Assembly (NCBI RefSeq): GCF_003464165.1
Contig: NZ_QSEK01000006.1
Coordinates: 1 to 64,000, forward strand
Source of the DNA: Eubacterium sp. AM49-13BH
GTDB taxonomy: Bacteria > Bacillota > Clostridia > Lachnospirales > Lachnospiraceae
Reading direction: 5' to 3'
DNA length: 64,000 bases
The notes under the pieces were generated by a model, which saw nothing but the letters and a program-made list of their open reading frames with translations, made no database searches and was not told the DNA's origin. The position numbers and the translations under genes were made by a program. Shown piece after piece: positions 36,594-46,283 of the stretch. Every line of letters starts with the position of its first letter. The stretch's first letter is position 1.

Positions 36594-38320
36594 TAAAGAT
36601 CAGCCCCTTCCTTCTGGGATTCATATATTTCCTGATATATCTTATTAGTCTTTAACAGACTCTCGTGTGTTCCAATCGCATTCACACATCCACCGTCCAT
36701 GATAATTATCTGGTCAGCATGACGCACTGATGATATCCTCTGTGCAATTATAATCTTAGTCATATCCGGTAGTTCTTTTGCCAGTGCATTTCTAATCTTA
36801 CCTTCTGTTGCAGTATCAACCGCACTTGTTGAATCATCAAGAATAAGTACTTTAGGCTTCTTTAATATTGCTCTTGCAATACATATTCTCTGCTTCTGAC
36901 CTCCGGATACATTAACTCCCTCCTGTCCCATCTCTGCATCAAGTCCACCCGGAAGCCTGTCTAAGAATTCATCAACGCATGCAATACTGCACGCTTTTCT
37001 GATATCGTCCATGGATGCATCCTCATCGCCCCATTTAAGATTGTCAATGAGCGAGCCTGAAAACAGTGTATTCTTCTGCAATACAACTGAGATTGCATCT
37101 CTTAAATGTCTTACCGGGTATTCCTTAACGTTTATTCCATCTATCTTAATCTCGCCCTTACTTGCATCATAGAGTCTTGGAATAAGCTGGATAAGCGTCG
37201 TCTTTGATGAACCTGTCTGTCCTATTATTCCGACTGTCTGACCAGCATTAATATGAAATGAAACATCTGACAGCACGTGTTCTTTAGCGTTTTCATTATA
37301 TTTAAACCACACATGGTTAAATTCTATCTCACCCTTCTTAACTTCAATGCTCCTCGCATTCTCGTCAGTTATATCAATCGGCTCATCAATTACCTTCATG
37401 ATTCTTTCTGCAGAAGCAAGTGATCTCGTCATAAGAAGGAACACATTTGACATCATCATAAGTGAATTGAGTATCAGAAGAACATAGCTTAAGAAAGAAG
37501 TAAGCTGTCCTATCATCATCTGTCCTGAATTAATCAGTCTTCCGCCAATAAGTAGAATACCAAGAATTGTCGAATACATAACGAACTGCATAGCAGGCAT
37601 GTTAAGTACCGCTATTCCAAATGCTTTCTCTGATTCGTTTTTAAGATTGTCATTAACATTCCTAAATTTTTCAATCTCATAGTCGCCACGCACATATGAT
37701 TTAACAACTCTTACTGCTGTAAGATTCTCCTGTATGCAACGGTTTACAAGGTCAACCGCCCCCTGCATTCTGCCATATCGTGGGCCAACATTAACGATTA
37801 TTATGATGAGCAGGACTGCCAGAATTGGCAGTGCTACAAGGAAGACCAGTGCCAGTGTGGAATTAATCCGGAATGCCAGTGTCGTTGCAAATACCAGCAT
37901 TACCGGGCTTCGTCCAAATGGACGCATTCCTGTTGACACAGCATTCTGGATATTAGTCACATCACTTGTCAGTCGTGTGACTAATGATGAAACACTGAAA
38001 TGGTCTATATTAGAAAATGAATAAGACTGAAGTTTCCCGTACTCTGCCTTTCTTATATTAGCACCCAGTCCCTGACCTGCAAGTGCAGAAAATCTTGCAC
38101 TTCCCACACCTAATATAAGTGCAGCAACTGCACATACAGCCATCTGGATACCTTTATTTATTATATATGGCACATCTGAATTGGTCACACCTATATCAAT
38201 CAGGTCAGCCATCAGCTTAGGTACCATAATCTCAAGCACGACTTCAACACCTATACATATAAGCGCCAGCCATGCGTATTTCTTATATTCTTTCATATAA
38301 GAAAAAATTCTTCTCAGCAT
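36593..38320 (-). CDS. ABC exporter subunit (degenerate ATP site)
   Basis: The start at 38320 follows TTGGAGG with eight-base spacing; the frame's first codon is a TTG upstream. About 575 residues: exporter domain, then ATPase with Walker A GQTGSSKTT, signature VSGGQKQ, Walker B VLILDDSTSAVD and switch IIAQRIS. Catalytic Glu is Asp and the switch His is Gln, so one of the two ATP sites of the heterodimer should be slow or inactive, as in known asymmetric exporters. Confidence 0.93.
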   Translation of the reverse strand: MLRRIFSYMKEYKKYAWLALICIGVEVVLEIMVPKLMADLIDIGVTNSDVPYIINKGIQMAVCAVAALILGVGSARFSALAGQGLGANIRKAEYGKLQSYSFSNIDHFSVSSLVTRLTSDVTNIQNAVSTGMRPFGRSPVMLVFATTLAFRINSTLALVFLVALPILAVLLIIIIVNVGPRYGRMQGAVDLVNRCIQENLTAVRVVKSYVRGDYEIEKFRNVNDNLKNESEKAFGIAVLNMPAMQFVMYSTILGILLIGGRLINSGQMMIGQLTSFLSYVLLILNSLMMMSNVFLLMTRSLASAERIMKVIDEPIDITDENARSIEVKKGEIEFNHVWFKYNENAKEHVLSDVSFHINAGQTVGIIGQTGSSKTTLIQLIPRLYDASKGEIKIDGINVKEYPVRHLRDAISVVLQKNTLFSGSLIDNLKWGDEDASMDDIRKACSIACVDEFLDRLPGGLDAEMGQEGVNVSGGQKQRICIARAILKKPKVLILDDSTSAVDTATEGKIRNALAKELPDMTKIIIAQRISSVRHADQIIIMDGGCVNAIGTHESLLKTNKIYQEIYESQKEGADL

Positions 38321-38338
38321 TACTTGCACCTCCAATTA

Positions 38339-38381
38339 TTGCATATGCAACTATTGTATTTCCAAATTCAAACAATGTCAA
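38339..38381 (-). promoter_or_regulatory. Exporter operon promoter with a MarR operator palindrome
   Basis: On the minus strand TTGACA (38376-38381) and TACAAT (38353-38358) are 17 bases apart. Just downstream, near the expected start of transcription, is the perfect palindrome TTGCATATGCAA (38339-38350). It matches the type of site bound by MarR repressors such as the one in this operon. Confidence 0.75.
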
Positions 38382-38405
38382 CATAATAATATTTTTACAT
38401 GCAAA

Positions 38406-38446
38406 AAGACACCGCCGTACCCCATAATCTGGTACGACAGTGTCTT
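38406..38446 (-). terminator. Terminator after the surface-protein gene
   Basis: On the minus strand AAGACAC..CGTACC pairs with GGTACG..GTGTCTT and is followed by TTTTTGC. Confidence 0.88.
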
Positions 38447-38479
38447 ATATTTTAAGTAATACTTTTATCTAAGATAAGC

Positions 38480-41400
38480 TTACTCCTGTTCTGACTTCTT
38501 TCTTCCTGTTACAACAACTGTAGTTGCTCCTGCCACACATGTTGCAAGCATAAGAACATAAAGCATTATGTTAGAATTATCACCTGTCTTAACGGTTTCC
38601 TGACTATTGTCTGATGATGGCTCAGCTGGTACTACAACCTTCTTGTAATATACCTTGATAACTGAACCGTTATCAGCTTTATTAGGAATAATTCCTGTTG
38701 TTTCTGAATCAAATGTATAACCTTCATACTTATCTGTTGTGTTAATGTCAGCCTTATTAACATCAATTACTGATGGCTCATTTACCCAGACCTTCTTAGT
38801 TACTGTAATAGTATCTTCTGTCTGTTCTTCACCATCTTTATAGTACTTGATTGTATAAGTTACATCCTTTGTCTGGCTTGCATCCTTAACATAATATACA
38901 TTGATAACTGTTCCTGATGCAACTACTGCAGGAATCTCTCCTGTTGCTACTGAATCTAACTTATATCCAACATACTTGTCTGTTGTGTTAATAGCAGTCT
39001 TATTAACTTCAACTTCTAATGGAGCATTTATCCAGATTCGCTTAGTTACTGTCTGCTTATCTGCTGTTACTTCAACTCCATCTCTAAAGTACTTAACTGT
39101 ATAAGTTACTTCCTTTGTCTGAAGTTCATCCTTAACATAATATACATTGATAACTGTTCCATCTGCAACTACTGTAGGAATCTCTCCTGTTGCTGCTGAA
39201 TCCAACTTATATCCAACATACTTATCCGTTGTATTAATAGCAGTCTTATCAACAGTTAATTCTGATGGAGCATTTACCCATACAGTCTTAGTTACTGTCT
39301 GCTTGTCTGCTGTTACCTCAGCTCCATCCTTAAAGTACTTAACTGTATATGTGATGTTCTTCGTCTGACTCGCATCTTTTACATAATATACTTTAATTAT
39401 GTTCTTTGAAGCATCTGTTGTAATTGTTAATGGTAAATTCTCAGTCTTTTCAAACTTATAACCAGTCTTTTCTCCAGGATCGTATGAATTTACTTTAGTA
39501 TTAAACTGAGCTGACTTATTTAATGTAGCTGACTCATCCTTAACACCATCATAGTAATACTCTACTGAATATCCGTATGTATTAGCTCTGTACTCAATAA
39601 CAAGTACATTCTGGCTTTCATCTGAACCAATAGTTAACTTCTCATCAGCATTAAGTACTGTATAACCTTCGATATTCTTCTTATCAGCTCCAACTTCTGT
39701 TGCATAAGTTGCTGACTTAGTATATCCGGCTGTAAGTTCTGTATCTGTTCCTTCAAGAACATATTTTACTGTGTACTTGAATTCCTTAGCTACATAATAA
39801 ACTTTGATAACACCCTTATCAGCTATTGTTACTGGTATTGTTGCCGGGTCAGTCTTTTCAAATTTATATCCTGCTCCGAACTTATCTGTAACATTAATCT
39901 TTGTTGCATCTACTGGCTGTACGTTATCATTTACCCATATATTGTTAGTAAATGTCTCTGTCTTAGAGTCATCCTTAACTCCATCCTTGTAATACTCTAC
40001 TGTATAAGATACTGCCTTTTTCTGGTCATTATCTCTTACATAGTATACGTTGATAACATCTCCGTCAGTTACTGTGTCAGGTATTGTTCCTGTTGCTGAT
40101 GTATCTAACTTATATCCAACATACTTATCTGTTGTATTGATAGCTGTCTTATCTACAGTCATATTAGATGAAGCATTTACCCATACAGTATCTGTTTTTG
40201 TCTGCTGATCTTCAGTTACTTCTGTTCCATCCTTAAAGTACTTAACTGTATATGTGATGTTCTTTGTCTGACCTTCATCCTTTACATAATATACTCTGAT
40301 TACATTCTGTGACTCATCAGTTGCTATTGTTAATGGAAGTCCTTCTACCTTTTCGAACTTATATCCAGTATCGCACTTATCTGTATAATCATTAACCACT
40401 GAATTATACTTTGCAGCACTCTTTTCTGTCTTTTCAGTGTTAATAATTCCATCATAGTAATACTCTACTGTATATGCATATGAGTTTGACTGATAATATA
40501 CATTAATTACGTTAGCAGCTTCATTGATAGATATTACTAATGGTGAACCATCTGCCTTAACAAACTTAAAGCCTGGCTTTACCTTATCTGTATACTTTAT
40601 TGTTGTTCCAAATGCTGCTTTATCATTAATTGTAGCACTCGTATCAATTACTCCGTCATAGTAGTAATTAATTGTGTACTTAAACCAGTCTTTTACATAG
40701 TATACTCTGATTACATTCTTTGAAGCATCCGTTGTAATTGTAATTGGTGCTGTTGCTCTTTCAAACTTATATCCTGGTTCCTTCTTATCAGCATATGTAT
40801 TTACCTGTGTATTATACTTAGCTTTAAATGTATCAGTCTTAGAGTTATCTATTACATCATCGAAATAATACTCAACTGTATACTCATATTCATTAGAAAC
40901 ATAATATACTCTGATTACACCATCATTACCTATTGTGTCAGGAATTACTCCAGTTGTGTCTGCATCAAATGAGAATCCTTCATACTTATCTGTTGTGTTA
41001 ATAGCAGATTTTTCAACAGGTGCTTTTGTATCGTTAACCCAGATTTGCTTTGTTTCCTTCTGCTCATCTGCTGTTACTTCAGCTCCATCCTTAAAGTACT
41101 TAACTGTATATGTGATGTTCTTTGTCTGACTTGCATCTTTTACATAGTATACTTTAATTACGTTCTTTGACGCATCTGTTGTAATTGTTAATGGTAAATT
41201 CTCAGTCTTTTCAAACTTATATCCAGTCTTTTCTTTAGGATCATATGAATTTACTATAGTATTAAACTGAGATGTTTTATTCTCTGTAGCTGACTCATCC
41301 TTAACGCCGTCATAGTAATACTCTACTGAATATCCGTATGTATTAGCTCTATACTCAATAACAAGTATATTCTGGCTTTCATCTGAACCAATAGTTAACT

Positions 41401-44005
41401 TCTTATCAGCATCTACTACTGTATAACCTTCGATATTCTTCTTATCAGCTCCAACTTCTGTTCCAAACGTTGCTGACTTAGTATATCCAGGAACAAGTTC
41501 TGTATCTGTTCCTTCAATGACATACTTTACAGAATAATCAAATGTATCTGCCACATAGTAAACCTTTATTACACCCTTATCAGCTATTGTTGATGGTATT
41601 GTTGCCGGGTCAGTCTTTTCGAACTTATATCCTGCTCCGAACTTATCTGTAGTATTAATCTCAGATAGCTTTACCTGCTGTTCAGTAGCATTAACCCAGA
41701 TCGGATTAGTATAACTCTGTGTCTTAGTATCATCCTTAACATTATCTTTGTAATACTCTACTGTATAAGTTACATTCTTTGTCTGTTCATCATCCCTTAC
41801 ATACTTAACAGTAATCTCTTTATCACCAGTAAGTGATGTAGCCTCAACAACTTCTATGCTTGGCTTGTAACCAGGGATTGAAGGTGATGTAACTGCTGTT
41901 GTAGAATTACCTGAAATTACAGTCTGAACATTATCAGAAGCTGCCTCCGTACCATCTTCAAATACATACTTAATAGTCTGTGTATACTTAGGAACAACTG
42001 TAATAGTTACTGTTGCTTCCTTCTCATAAGTTCTTCCGTCAACTGTAAGAACTGTCTTATATTTAAATGTATCCTTACCACTAAAACCATTGTTAGGAGT
42101 ATATGTGAATGTACCATCTTCATTGAATGTTATTGTACCATTCTGTGGGTCAGTAACCTTCTCTGCCTTGATTGTTACATTCTTATCTGGATTATTAACT
42201 TTTATATTATTATCATTATCTAATACAGATTCGTCAGCTACTATAAGTGTTTCGCCCTGATTAACTGTATATGAATCATTAACAGCATCCGGTGTGATTA
42301 CTGCTGATGGTTCTTCTACAAAGTCCTGACTATATGTAAGATCACCAACTGTTGCATTGAATGTACAACCAGCGTTAGTATATGAAGATCCTGCATAACC
42401 GTCTTTAGCCTTAATCTTAACAGTTATCTCCTGCGCATCTGTTGTAATCTTGTTTGGATAAGTAACTGTAAATGTTCCATTACCATTGTCTGTAACTCCA
42501 GTCTGTCCTGGAACAAGTTCAAAATGCTCATCAAGCTTATCAGTTACTGTTGCTGTATCAAAAGGAAGTTCCTTTAATGATGTGATAATGCTCTGGAATT
42601 TCTTCTCAAGTTCTGAAGCATTAGTTGTTGAATAGAATTCCTTGGCATATCCTGTTTTCTCAGCACCATAAGTGAATGTGTAATTAGACGCAAGCTTTAA
42701 TGTCAGCTTACTTGTACTTACACCAGAAACTATTAGTTCACTTTCTTCAAAAGTAAGAAGCTTATCACCCATTGATGCACGGACAGCATCGCTGTTGGCC
42801 TCTGTTGCATTCATCAATGCAAATGAATATATAGTAACTCCCGCATCTGCTAATTCCTTACCGGCTGCGTTGGCACAATAAGCTGCATACATCTCATCAT
42901 CCTGATCTTTGGCCTCTGTCTCTCCGTTATAGAATCCATGAGACATATTACTTGCTAATGTATAATTTACTGCAGGATCACCATAAGGATATATATCTCC
43001 CTTCTTATATGTATACTTAGATGTAATATTTTTTGCATTAGGATAATTAGCCATACCATCTGTAAATAATATAATAGATGCGCCATCTTTATCATCACCT
43101 AATATTGTGTTGGCTTTCTCTAGTCCGTTAGCAACATTAGTACCAGACCCAAGATCTGAATTCGTTATCTTGTCAACGGCTGTTACCCCATTACTCTTGT
43201 TTGTATTGAATATATCTTCATTAAATATTCCATTGAGTGCATCGGTAATTGTCTTAGCATCTTTAGCATTACCAGTAATCTGACCTGCACTTTTGTTATA
43301 CTTAACAAGTGCTACCGAATTAGTAGTATTACCTTCTGGAAGAAATGCATTAAGGAATGCACTTACTGAATCATACATGGCTTTCCATCTTGTCTCATTA
43401 TAAGAACCAGCCATCTTTTCATCTTCAAGTTTGCCTGTTGTTGGATCTGTTCCTCTTACATAATCAGTTGCACATGCCATACTTAAAGAACAGTCAATTA
43501 CCAATACAACATTCTTAGCCTGTGCATGAATTGAAGGCATATTCTTTGCGCCGGCTGTAAACTTTAAAGTATAGTAACCATCTGAATCAGGTTCTCCGTA
43601 TTCATTCACAAGTTCCTTCTTAATATTCAGGACATCCTTATAATTATATGTCTTGACATATATTGTCGTATCCTCCGTTACTGCACTACCGTTAGGTGCA
43701 TCGCCAACAAGTACTCCGACACTGGAATTAGTTGACCTCACTGTAACGGTATCGCCTGTTTTTACATATTTGACTATTGTATTAGTGTCATTAACAATAA
43801 ATGTCACTTTAACATAGTCACTGTACGTCTCATCCTTGACAACATTTGGTGTATCAATTTCCACACCTTCTGTAAGGACATTCGTTACATTCTCGTTAGC
43901 CCGAGCCACATTAGCTGTACTTACCAGCATTGGTAAAACACTAGCAGATATCATGACTACTGTAAGCAAACTAACAAGAATTCTTTTTGCTAATCCTTTC
44001 TTCAT
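38480..44005 (-). CDS. Large wall-anchored surface protein: vWA domain, cadherin-like domain, about 15 repeats
   Basis: About 1840 residues. Two ATGs in tandem (44008, 44005) follow AAAGGAG; the second has better spacing. Order: signal peptide; vWA domain (about 120-400) with a metal-dependent adhesion motif VIDCSLSM; an Ig-like segment; a cadherin/tandem-type domain (DAVNDSYTVNQGE..FTYTPNNGFSGKDTF); about 15 repeats of 65-80 residues with the pattern YTVxYYxDG..GYKFE..VIxVYYV; then VKTGD, a hydrophobic span and RKKSEQE. The tail is a sortase-type signal with VKTGD in place of LPxTG. It is likely an adhesin; no sortase gene is nearby. A strong terminator follows. Confidence 0.9.
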   Translation of the reverse strand: MKKGLAKRILVSLLTVVMISASVLPMLVSTANVARANENVTNVLTEGVEIDTPNVVKDETYSDYVKVTFIVNDTNTIVKYVKTGDTVTVRSTNSSVGVLVGDAPNGSAVTEDTTIYVKTYNYKDVLNIKKELVNEYGEPDSDGYYTLKFTAGAKNMPSIHAQAKNVVLVIDCSLSMACATDYVRGTDPTTGKLEDEKMAGSYNETRWKAMYDSVSAFLNAFLPEGNTTNSVALVKYNKSAGQITGNAKDAKTITDALNGIFNEDIFNTNKSNGVTAVDKITNSDLGSGTNVANGLEKANTILGDDKDGASIILFTDGMANYPNAKNITSKYTYKKGDIYPYGDPAVNYTLASNMSHGFYNGETEAKDQDDEMYAAYCANAAGKELADAGVTIYSFALMNATEANSDAVRASMGDKLLTFEESELIVSGVSTSKLTLKLASNYTFTYGAEKTGYAKEFYSTTNASELEKKFQSIITSLKELPFDTATVTDKLDEHFELVPGQTGVTDNGNGTFTVTYPNKITTDAQEITVKIKAKDGYAGSSYTNAGCTFNATVGDLTYSQDFVEEPSAVITPDAVNDSYTVNQGETLIVADESVLDNDNNIKVNNPDKNVTIKAEKVTDPQNGTITFNEDGTFTYTPNNGFSGKDTFKYKTVLTVDGRTYEKEATVTITVVPKYTQTIKYVFEDGTEAASDNVQTVISGNSTTAVTSPSIPGYKPSIEVVEATSLTGDKEITVKYVRDDEQTKNVTYTVEYYKDNVKDDTKTQSYTNPIWVNATEQQVKLSEINTTDKFGAGYKFEKTDPATIPSTIADKGVIKVYYVADTFDYSVKYVIEGTDTELVPGYTKSATFGTEVGADKKNIEGYTVVDADKKLTIGSDESQNILVIEYRANTYGYSVEYYYDGVKDESATENKTSQFNTIVNSYDPKEKTGYKFEKTENLPLTITTDASKNVIKVYYVKDASQTKNITYTVKYFKDGAEVTADEQKETKQIWVNDTKAPVEKSAINTTDKYEGFSFDADTTGVIPDTIGNDGVIRVYYVSNEYEYTVEYYFDDVIDNSKTDTFKAKYNTQVNTYADKKEPGYKFERATAPITITTDASKNVIRVYYVKDWFKYTINYYYDGVIDTSATINDKAAFGTTIKYTDKVKPGFKFVKADGSPLVISINEAANVINVYYQSNSYAYTVEYYYDGIINTEKTEKSAAKYNSVVNDYTDKCDTGYKFEKVEGLPLTIATDESQNVIRVYYVKDEGQTKNITYTVKYFKDGTEVTEDQQTKTDTVWVNASSNMTVDKTAINTTDKYVGYKLDTSATGTIPDTVTDGDVINVYYVRDNDQKKAVSYTVEYYKDGVKDDSKTETFTNNIWVNDNVQPVDATKINVTDKFGAGYKFEKTDPATIPVTIADKGVIKVYYVAKEFKYTVKYVLEGTDTELTAGYTKSATYATEVGADKKNIEGYTVLNADEKLTIGSDESQNVLVIEYRANTYGYSVEYYYDGVKDESATLNKSAQFNTKVNSYDPGEKTGYKFEKTENLPLTITTDASKNIIKVYYVKDASQTKNITYTVKYFKDGAEVTADKQTVTKTVWVNAPSELTVDKTAINTTDKYVGYKLDSAATGEIPTVVADGTVINVYYVKDELQTKEVTYTVKYFRDGVEVTADKQTVTKRIWINAPLEVEVNKTAINTTDKYVGYKLDSVATGEIPAVVASGTVINVYYVKDASQTKDVTYTIKYYKDGEEQTEDTITVTKKVWVNEPSVIDVNKADINTTDKYEGYTFDSETTGIIPNKADNGSVIKVYYKKVVVPAEPSSDNSQETVKTGDNSNIMLYVLMLATCVAGATTVVVTGRKKSEQE
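38645..41790 (-). repeat. Coding tandem repeats with a higher-order duplication
   Basis: About 15 units make up this stretch of the surface-protein gene. Two sub-types alternate: a longer one with an IWVN/VWVN segment and a shorter one with a YYYDGV start. A block of four units (about 41790 to 40890) recurs about 1.76 kb downstream (about 40030 to 39130) in the same order and with nearly the same residues, so the array grew by block duplication as well as unit duplication. Confidence 0.8.
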
Positions 44006-44122
44006 CATTCTTCTCCTTTTCAATGTGTTATATAAGTATTTATCATTATATATCAAGTAGAATACTAGCACAACAGATATTTTGTCATTTACCCCATTTT
44101 AGGGGGAGATTTTAAAAAAGCA

Positions 44123-44148
44123 GCATTGTATTACAAAAAAAACAATGC
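44123..44148 (-). terminator. Terminator after the MATE gene
   Basis: On the minus strand GCATTGT pairs with ACAATGC around a T-rich loop, followed by TGCTTTTTT. Confidence 0.75.
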
Positions 44149-44170
44149 CCAAACTATTTTGGTTTTTTAG

Positions 44171-45493
44171 TTATATATTTTTCTTATATACTATATAAGA
44201 AATTACTGATGTAATCACCTCTGTAATCCAGAAAGCATGCCATACGCCAACAGCTCCGACTATCCTTGACATTATGAATGCAACCGGAATTATTACAGCA
44301 ACATATCTGCATACAGATATAATAAGTGACGGAAATCCTTTCCCAAGTCCTTCAAGTGCACCCGCCGAAGTAACTGATACCGTTGATACAATAAATCCGG
44401 CACTTATTATTCTTAACGCTGTCTCGCCAGCACTTATTGTGTCTGGATTACTTGTAAACAGACCGATAAGTGAACCCGGTACAGCCAGACATAGCACTGT
44501 TCCTGCTGCCATAATAGCAAATATAAGTATCATTGATGTCTTATATATCTTTCTTACTCTCTCATGCTCTCCTGCTCCATAGTTATAGCCCATAAGCGGT
44601 CTCATTCCCTGTACAACTCCGTTAGCCGGCAGATACAGAAATGTCTGCAGCTTGTAATATACTCCAAGCACGAACACATACACAGCCGAGTACGCAGCAA
44701 GTATTACATTAAGCACTGATATAAGAATAGATGGAAGTGCAAGGCTTAAGCTTGCCGGCATACCAATAGAATAAAGTCTCTTTGCCATTGAACCTTCTAT
44801 TCTCATCTCTGATTTCCTGAATTTAACCGGAATAGGCTTAACAATATATATTATGATATATAGCACTGCTGCTGAAGTCTGACCTATTCCTGTCGCAAGT
44901 GCAGCGCCCTCAATTCCCATTGCAGGAAATGGACCTATTCCGAATATCATCATCGGGTCAAGCACAATATTAACTATACAGCCTGTCATAAGGCATACCA
45001 TAGAAGCATTCATTCTTCCAACTGCCTGAAACACCTTCTCAAACATAAGCTCAATTCCAAGCATTATTGAAAATGCAAATGCAATATTAGAATATTTAAG
45101 TCCCAGTGAAACAATCTCTGCGTCTTTTGTAAACATTTTTAAAAATACCGGCATGCCCGCAATACATATAACGGTAAGCACAACAGCGTGTATACAACTT
45201 AGGAGCATGCCCTGGCTGGCTGCTTTATCTGCCTGCTTCTGGTTCTGTGCGCCCATAAAAAATGATATGACCGCATTTATTCCTATTGCAAATCCTATCA
45301 TAACCGAGCTTATAAGATTCTGTACCGGAAATACTAGTGACAGAGCTGTCATCGCATTTTCACTTATCTTAGCAACAAAGAAGCTGTCAACAATATTGTA
45401 CAATGAATTAACCATCATAGATATTACCATTGGAAGCGACATTTTTAATAACAATGGGAGTATCTTCTGCTCCTTCATATATGTCTGATTCAT
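44171..45493 (-). CDS. MATE-family efflux transporter
   Basis: The start at 45493 follows AAAAGGACAGG. The 440 residues have about 12 spans in two similar halves, with the MATE mark LPLLLKMSLPMVISMMVNSL at the start, FFVAKIS soon after, and GMRPLMGYNYGAG in the second half. It probably exports toxic cations in exchange for sodium or protons. It stands alone between two terminators. Confidence 0.93.
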   Translation of the reverse strand: MNQTYMKEQKILPLLLKMSLPMVISMMVNSLYNIVDSFFVAKISENAMTALSLVFPVQNLISSVMIGFAIGINAVISFFMGAQNQKQADKAASQGMLLSCIHAVVLTVICIAGMPVFLKMFTKDAEIVSLGLKYSNIAFAFSIMLGIELMFEKVFQAVGRMNASMVCLMTGCIVNIVLDPMMIFGIGPFPAMGIEGAALATGIGQTSAAVLYIIIYIVKPIPVKFRKSEMRIEGSMAKRLYSIGMPASLSLALPSILISVLNVILAAYSAVYVFVLGVYYKLQTFLYLPANGVVQGMRPLMGYNYGAGEHERVRKIYKTSMILIFAIMAAGTVLCLAVPGSLIGLFTSNPDTISAGETALRIISAGFIVSTVSVTSAGALEGLGKGFPSLIISVCRYVAVIIPVAFIMSRIVGAVGVWHAFWITEVITSVISYIVYKKNI

Positions 45494-45517
45494 ATTAACT
45501 ACCTGTCCTTTTCGTAA

Positions 45518-45544
45518 AAAAAGAGCCAACAAGTGGCTCTTTTT
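45518..45544 (-). terminator. Terminator after the sensor-ABC operon
   Basis: A perfect stem AAAAAGAGCCA / TGGCTCTTTTT with a five-base loop, 43 bases beyond the ATPase stop on the minus strand. Confidence 0.92.
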
Positions 45545-45586
45545 CTTATAATACACAATAATATTTAATTATTCAACTTTTATTTT

Positions 45587-46255
45587 CTACTGGCACACAC
45601 CATCTACAATAGTAATTATCTTATCCGCATAATCTGCCATCTGTCTGTCATGCGTAACCATAATTATCGTCTGATTGTGCTTCTGGCTTGCCTTGGATAA
45701 CATCTGTGCAACTGTTCCTGCACTTCCCGCATCCAGATTACCTGTCGGCTCATCAGCAAGAATTACAGCTGGATGTGTAATCAACGCTCTTGCTATCGCA
45801 ACTCTCTGCTGTTCACCACCTGACATCTGCGATGGAAACTTGTTCTTGCAATGAGATATTCCAAGTTCTTCAAGCAAATCATCAACTTCCTTCTCGTCAG
45901 GTTTTTTACCATCTATAAGAATCGGCATAACAACATTTTCATATGCTGTAAATTCCGGGAAAAGACTGTAGTCCTGATATATATATCCTATGTTTCTTCT
46001 TCTGAACTCTGACAGTTCCTTGTCCTTCATTCCTGTTATCTTCTTTCCGGCAATGGTAACACTTCCTGTATCCGGCTCGTCCACACTTCCAAGAATTCTT
46101 AAAAGTGTAGATTTGCCTGAACCACTTTTTCCTATTATTGCTGTGAATTCTCCCTGTCCGAATTCAAGTGTACAGTTCTTTAATGCCGGAACATCCACAC
46201 TTCCTGCGTGATAAGTTCTTTCAATATTCTCCGCTCTTAACATAATCTCATTCAT
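45587..46255 (-). CDS. ABC transporter ATPase (MacB/LolD/BceA type)
   Basis: The start at 46255 is chosen by homology ([20 protein letters not shown]); GGACGGGA lies upstream. The 222 residues have Walker [10 protein letters not shown], signature MSGGEQQR, Walker [13 protein letters not shown] and the switch VTHDRQM. This family couples ATP use to FtsX-type permeases that move antimicrobial peptides or lipoproteins at the outer face. It follows its permease by 28 bases. Confidence 0.93.
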   Translation of the reverse strand: MNEIMLRAENIERTYHAGSVDVPALKNCTLEFGQGEFTAIIGKSGSGKSTLLRILGSVDEPDTGSVTIAGKKITGMKDKELSEFRRRNIGYIYQDYSLFPEFTAYENVVMPILIDGKKPDEKEVDDLLEELGISHCKNKFPSQMSGGEQQRVAIARALITHPAVILADEPTGNLDAGSAGTVAQMLSKASQKHNQTIIMVTHDRQMADYADKIITIVDGVCQ

Positions 46256-46283
46256 AACAATCCCGTCCATTCTATTCATAAAT

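Noticed and set aside
38645..41790. Regularly spaced repeats that could be mistaken for a CRISPR array
   Set aside because: The units are 200-240 bases, lie in one open frame and encode a conserved protein repeat.
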